Positions 60,659-64,000 of a stretch of DNA of 64,000 nt are shown piece after piece. The notes below the pieces were generated by a model. It was given only the letters and a program-made list of their open reading frames with translations, did no database searches and was not told the DNA's origin. Source of the stretch: DATACQ01 sp036555515 (GTDB lineage Bacteria > Desulfobacterota > Binatia > UBA9968); NCBI GenBank assembly GCA_036555515.1, contig DATBLC010000417.1:1-64000 (forward strand), given 5' to 3'. The translations under genes and the position numbers were made by a program. Every line of letters begins with the position of its first letter. Positions within the stretch are counted from its first letter, which is position 1.

Positions 60659-61933
60659 ATGCGCCTGGAACTTTGGCACTCAAATATAAAAGACGTCAAC
60701 TTCGGCCCGCGCACGGTGATTGACGGCGGACTTTTGCTCGTGGGGCGCGATGCCCTTGTTCAGTTACTCGAACAGGAGCCCCTCTTCGAGCGCGTCGAAA
60801 TCGAGATCGCCCATCCGGGGGATTCCTGCCGCATCATCCAGGTGCTCGACGTGCTGGAGCCGCGCTACAAAATCAGTGGCGCTAACTTTCCCGGGGCGCT
60901 CGATGATTTTGCGCCGGTGGGCGAAGGGCACACGCGGGCGCTCAAAAACGTCGCCGTGGTGGAGACGACTCGGCTTCTCGAGAGATCGCGCAGCGTCATC
61001 GACATGCAAGGTCCGGCGGCGGAGCTATCGCCCTTTGGCAGGACGCACAATCTCATTCTGACGCCGTTTCCGAGGCGCGGCGCAGACCCCGACGAATACC
61101 GCCTCGCGGTGAAAAGAGCCGGGCTGCGCACCGCGACCTTTGTCGCCGCCGCAGCCAAGGACATCATGCCGGATGAAACTCGGGTCTACGAGCTACCGCC
61201 ACTGGCTTTGAACCAGGGGCCCGCGAATTTACCGCGCATCGCCTACATTTTCCCCATCCACTCGCACCAACACCCGACACATCAAAAGGAGACGGTTTTT
61301 TACGGCAGCAACATTCAGGGCTTCATGCCGACGGTGGTGCATCCGAACGAGATTCTCGACGGCGCTCTCATGTTTTCGTACTCGGCGCTCACGTACTTTG
61401 CCCAGAACCACCCGGTGATTCACGAACTCTACCGTCGCCACGGTCGCGACCTTTGGTTCGCCGGCGTGGTGGCGACGGTGGCGGCGGTAACGATCGCCGA
61501 GAAGGAGCGCAATTCCGCGCTGGCGGCTCGTTTGGCGAAAGAGGTTTTAGGCGCGGATGGTGTCATCGCCACTAAAATCGGCGGCGGCGCGGTAGACACC
61601 GACCTCATGATGATCTACGCGCGCGCGGAGGAGCTGGGAATGAAAGCGACTCTGATCATTATGGAGCGCTATCCCGATACGGGGATAACGTTTGCCCCGG
61701 CCGGTGTGGACGCTTTGGTTACGCCTGGTTTGACTCGCGACCCGGTCACGCTCCCGGCTGTCGAGCGGGTTATCGGTGGCGAAACGTTGCATCTTGATAA
61801 TTCCAATCCAGACAATACCAGCCCGGCGCTTCCTCCCATATCGGCTGCGCGCGAGCTAAAACTTTGGGTGGGCGATATCGCCGGCGCTATCAGCCAGGTC
61901 GGGGCGTCGCGTCTGGTCACCTATATGGGTTAG
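60659..61933 (+). CDS. GrdE/PrdA-like reductase subunit lacking the pyruvoyl cysteine
   Basis: A 424-residue protein from ATG 60659. It has the GrdE-type sequence plan: LELWHSNIKDVNFGPRTVID, IEIAHPGDSCRIIQVLDVLE, the IFPIHSHQHPTHQKETVFYG segment, EILDGALMFSYSALTYFAQN and ATKIGGGAVDTDLMMIYARA. In glycine and sarcosine reductases this subunit is cleaved at an Asn-Cys pair to give a pyruvoyl group. Here the corresponding stretch is LMFSYSALTYF, with no cysteine, and the protein has only one Cys (residue 59 region). So the pyruvoyl chemistry is unlikely. The selenoprotein subunit follows 170 bases downstream. Confidence 0.75.
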   Translation: MRLELWHSNIKDVNFGPRTVIDGGLLLVGRDALVQLLEQEPLFERVEIEIAHPGDSCRIIQVLDVLEPRYKISGANFPGALDDFAPVGEGHTRALKNVAVVETTRLLERSRSVIDMQGPAAELSPFGRTHNLILTPFPRRGADPDEYRLAVKRAGLRTATFVAAAAKDIMPDETRVYELPPLALNQGPANLPRIAYIFPIHSHQHPTHQKETVFYGSNIQGFMPTVVHPNEILDGALMFSYSALTYFAQNHPVIHELYRRHGRDLWFAGVVATVAAVTIAEKERNSALAARLAKEVLGADGVIATKIGGGAVDTDLMMIYARAEELGMKATLIIMERYPDTGITFAPAGVDALVTPGLTRDPVTLPAVERVIGGETLHLDNSNPDNTSPALPPISAARELKLWVGDIAGAISQVGASRLVTYMG

Positions 61934-61990
61934 TGGTGCCCTGAGTGAAACCGATTTTCGTCAGTGTAGATCGAATTGCTATATTTTTCG

Positions 61991-62030
61991 TTCAAAGTTC
62001 AAGGTTCAAAGTTCAAGGTTAAGAGAACAC
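61991..62030. repeat. TTCAAAGTTCAAGG short tandem repeat
   Basis: GTTCAAAGTTCAAGG occurs twice in tandem. Similar TTGAACTTTGAACC strings lie at 19311-19340 and 25478-25496, all between genes. Confidence 0.6.
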
Positions 62031-62103
62031 CGGTCCGAGATTTGTCTTTTGACTTCCAACGTTGAATTTTGAACATCGAACCGGTAGCGCCGGAGGCGCA
62101 GCC

Positions 62104-63393
62104 ATGGGTGAGAAAATTCGCGTCGTACATTACCTCAATCAGTTTTTTGCGCAGCTTGGCGGCGAAGAAAAAGGCGACATGGCTCCAGGCTACAAACCGG
62201 AAGCGGTCGGGCCAGGGCGTGCGCTGGCGCAGGCGTTGGGCACAAACGGCGAAGTCGTCGCGACGATTTGCTGTGGCGACAACTACTTCGCCGAACACGA
62301 GGAAGCCGCGCTGGAAGTATTGCTTCGTCGGTTAGCCGAATGCCAAGCCGATCTGCTCATCGCCGGACCGGCATTCGAAAGCGGGCGCTACGGTGTCGCC
62401 TGCGGCGCCATCTGTCAGGCGGCTCAAGCGCGGCTAGGCATCGTTGCCGTCGCCGGCATGGCTGAGAGCAACGCCGGCGCGGCGCTCTATCGAAAGAGCG
62501 TTTATATCGTCAATTCGGGTCCGTCATTGGCGCGCATGACCGCCGCGCTTCAGCGCATGGCCGAACTTGGCTTGAAACTCGCGCGCGGCGAGCCGCTGGG
62601 CAAACCGCAAGCTGAGGGTTATCTTGCGCGCGGCATCAAGCGCAATGAGTTTGCCGCCAAGCCGCCGGCTGAGCGCGCGGTCGACATGCTGTTGGCGAAA
62701 TTGCGCGGCGCGTCCGTACAATCGGAAATCATGCCACCGCAATTCACTTCCGCCAAACCGGCGCTGCCGCTAAGCGATCTTTCATCGGCGGTGATTGCGC
62801 TCGTCACCGACGGTGGATTAGTTGCCGAGGGCAACCCGGAAAAAATGGCGCCGGGACGCCCGACGCGCTTCACAGCGATTTCAATCGCAGACTTAGACGG
62901 CCTGGATCCCGCCGCGTTCGACGTCGTGCATTCGGGTTACGACACGATGCTCGCAAATCAAGACCCCAACCGGCTGGTGCCGCTGGATAGCCTGCGCGAG
63001 TTGGAAAAGGAAGGAACGATCGGCAAGGTTCATGATGTCATCCATGCCACAGGCGGCGCGCACGCCGCGGTGGAGAACGCTACTAGCATCGGCCGCCAGA
63101 TTGCCGCGCGCTTGAAAGGCGCCGGCGTGCAAGGCGTCATCCTGACGTCAACCTGAGGTTCCAGTACTCGCTGCGGCGCGGCGATCAGCAAAGAAATCGA
63201 ACGGCTGGAAATTCCGGTGGCGCAGATCTGCACTATGATCCCGGTGGCGAAGGAAGTGGGCTCGCTGCGCGCCATCGCGTCTGGCGGTATCGTGAGTCCG
63301 ACAGGAAATCCCGAGTTGGCTCCGGATAAAGAAAAAACCTTCCGCCGCGAGCTAGTCCTGCGGGCGCTCAAAATCCTACAGGAAGAGATTTGA
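62104..63393 (+). CDS. GrdB-like selenoprotein (glycine/betaine/sarcosine/proline reductase B family)
   Basis: A 429-residue protein from ATG 62104 (GGAGGCGCAGCC upstream; the frame reads further back but has no ribosome site). It begins IRVVHYLNQFFAQLGGEEKG, a GrdB hallmark, and reaches a TGA at 63154-63156, residue 351, in VILTSTUGSSTRCGAAISKE. GrdB proteins have selenocysteine exactly there. The frame continues 78 residues to TGA 63391 with IPVAQICTMIPVAKEVG and GGIVSPTGNPELAPDKE, which only makes sense as the family C-terminus. A short stem GCTG/CAGC starts 14 bases after the UGA. GrdA and GrdC are not in the window, so true glycine reduction is doubtful. Confidence 0.85.
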
Positions 63394-63462
63394 CGGTTCT
63401 GGCAGCCGCTTAAATAGCTTCGTATGCGCTATTGCGGTCTAGAGAGTCTTGGGTCTTGGGTT

Positions 63463-63730
63463 CAGGCCGGATTCCGTAGTTGCGCTCATCAGGAAGCGAG
63501 GCGGAACCCTTCCGTAGCAAAGTCTCAGCCGAAGGCTGATCCGCCTGTGGCGGAGATGCCGTCTGCCTCTGAGCAGCCATCGATCAGCGCTGCTTGGATG
63601 GAACGTTAAAGCTCGTGACAACGAAGTGCGTAAGCGAAAAATGACTTTGACATTTCACAGTTAGACGCCTTCGCTCCTCCAGGGTTCCACCTCGCTTCCA
63701 GGCTCCAGTTTAAATGCGGAATCGCGGTTA
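63463..63730 (-). repeat. IR265 palindromic element, copy 4 (reverse orientation)
   Basis: Left end CAGGCCGGATTCCGTAGTTG, right end AAATGCGGAATCGCGGTT, same orientation as copy 2. Inner blocks TCAGCCGAAGGCTGA and TCCGCC-TGT-GGCGGA are intact. Confidence 0.75.
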
Positions 63731-63773
63731 AGACCGGTCTCGAACGCCAGAGGCGGGATCCGAGACAGTAAAA

Positions 63774-64000
63774 CTATTCCGACTCTGCCGAGAGAAACTT
63801 CCGTTCGATACTTTGCCATTCGTCGAGAGCGACGACCTGGTCGCGCTCTTTGAACGTCGTCAACTCGGCGTCCATCGCTTCGGTTGTCCCATCGCGCTTG
63901 AGCAGACTCAACACCCGTCTCATGGCATGGATTGCCGCCCGCTGCGTCTCCGACGGATAGATTGCGATACGGTAGCCCATCTTTTCCAAGCGTTTAATGG
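63774..64000 (-). CDS. Isocitrate lyase/PEP mutase-family enzyme, C-terminal part
   Basis: The gene runs in from the right edge on the minus strand and ends at 63774, leaving about 75 residues: LEKMGYRIAIYPSETQRAAI, HAMRRVLSLLKRDGTTEAMD, and QVVALDEWQSIERKFL. The MGYxIAIYPS strand is typical of the oxaloacetate decarboxylase, carboxy-PEP mutase and methylisocitrate lyase superfamily, in which it is the eighth strand of the barrel. The active site is outside the window. Confidence 0.75.
   Translation of the reverse strand, partial: IKRLEKMGYRIAIYPSETQRAAIHAMRRVLSLLKRDGTTEAMDAELTTFKERDQVVALDEWQSIERKFLSAESE

Noticed and set aside
1..64000. CRISPR arrays, insertion sequences, rRNA or tRNA genes
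   Set aside because: No regularly spaced repeats, no transposase frame and no tRNA cloverleaf pattern was found on reading both strands; a tRNA scan would be needed to be certain.

Overview
The window looks like a chromosomal stretch of an uncultured, GC-rich soil or sediment bacterium. The gene mix (SsuA/NMT1-type binding proteins, amidohydrolase-2 enzymes, VOC dioxygenases, bicupins, DUF1989 proteins and GrdB/GrdE-like reductase subunits, with in-frame UGA codons) is what I associate with former 'Deltaproteobacteria' such as Binatia, or with Rokubacteria-like lineages. That placement is inference: no rRNA, tRNA or marker set is present.

Two very different zones are visible. Positions 1 to about 15,000 are a low-density, largely minus-strand accessory zone full of broken genes: a GNAT acetyltransferase with an amber codon and a frameshift, a Mth938-domain protein, a YbaK-type deacylase, an ABC binding protein with its middle deleted, a truncated globin, a methyltransferase and a probable phage portal remnant. 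Intact genes there include a SYLF lipoprotein, a DUF385 protein, SpoVG, cytochrome c, Hsp20, a GH13 amylase and HU. Three 60-67 bp GC-rich palindromes with TAAC/GTTA ends sit exactly at the 3' ends of minus-strand genes, like integron attC sites. A dispersed motif based on GGAGAATTCAATTCAATTACAG lies beside them. The same zone carries two copies of an unidentified small RNA gene, each with its own promoter and intrinsic terminator.

Positions 15,000 to 64,000 are compact and mostly intact. They hold catabolic enzymes (Ldh-type dehydrogenase, alpha/beta hydrolases, VOC and cupin proteins, DapA-type lyase, amidohydrolases, dienelactone hydrolase), a radical SAM maturase, an orphan sigma-54 activator about 1 kb from a -24/-12 promoter that precedes two universal stress genes, threonine ammonia-lyase, a ferritin-like/Vit1 iron exporter, alkaline phosphatase, phosphatidylcholine synthase, class I aldolase, MsrB and YajQ.

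The most notable result is three genes that are only complete if an in-frame UGA is read as selenocysteine: a 77-residue glutaredoxin (UGPC motif, 43584-43817), a 125-residue three-helix membrane protein (52580-52957), and a GrdB-like reductase subunit (62104-63393) that follows a GrdE-like gene lacking the expected pyruvoyl-forming cysteine. Each UGA is followed by a plausible stem-loop. Four copies of a roughly 265 bp palindromic element with terminal inverted repeats are scattered over 25-64 kb; one appears to supply the start region of a neighbouring gene.
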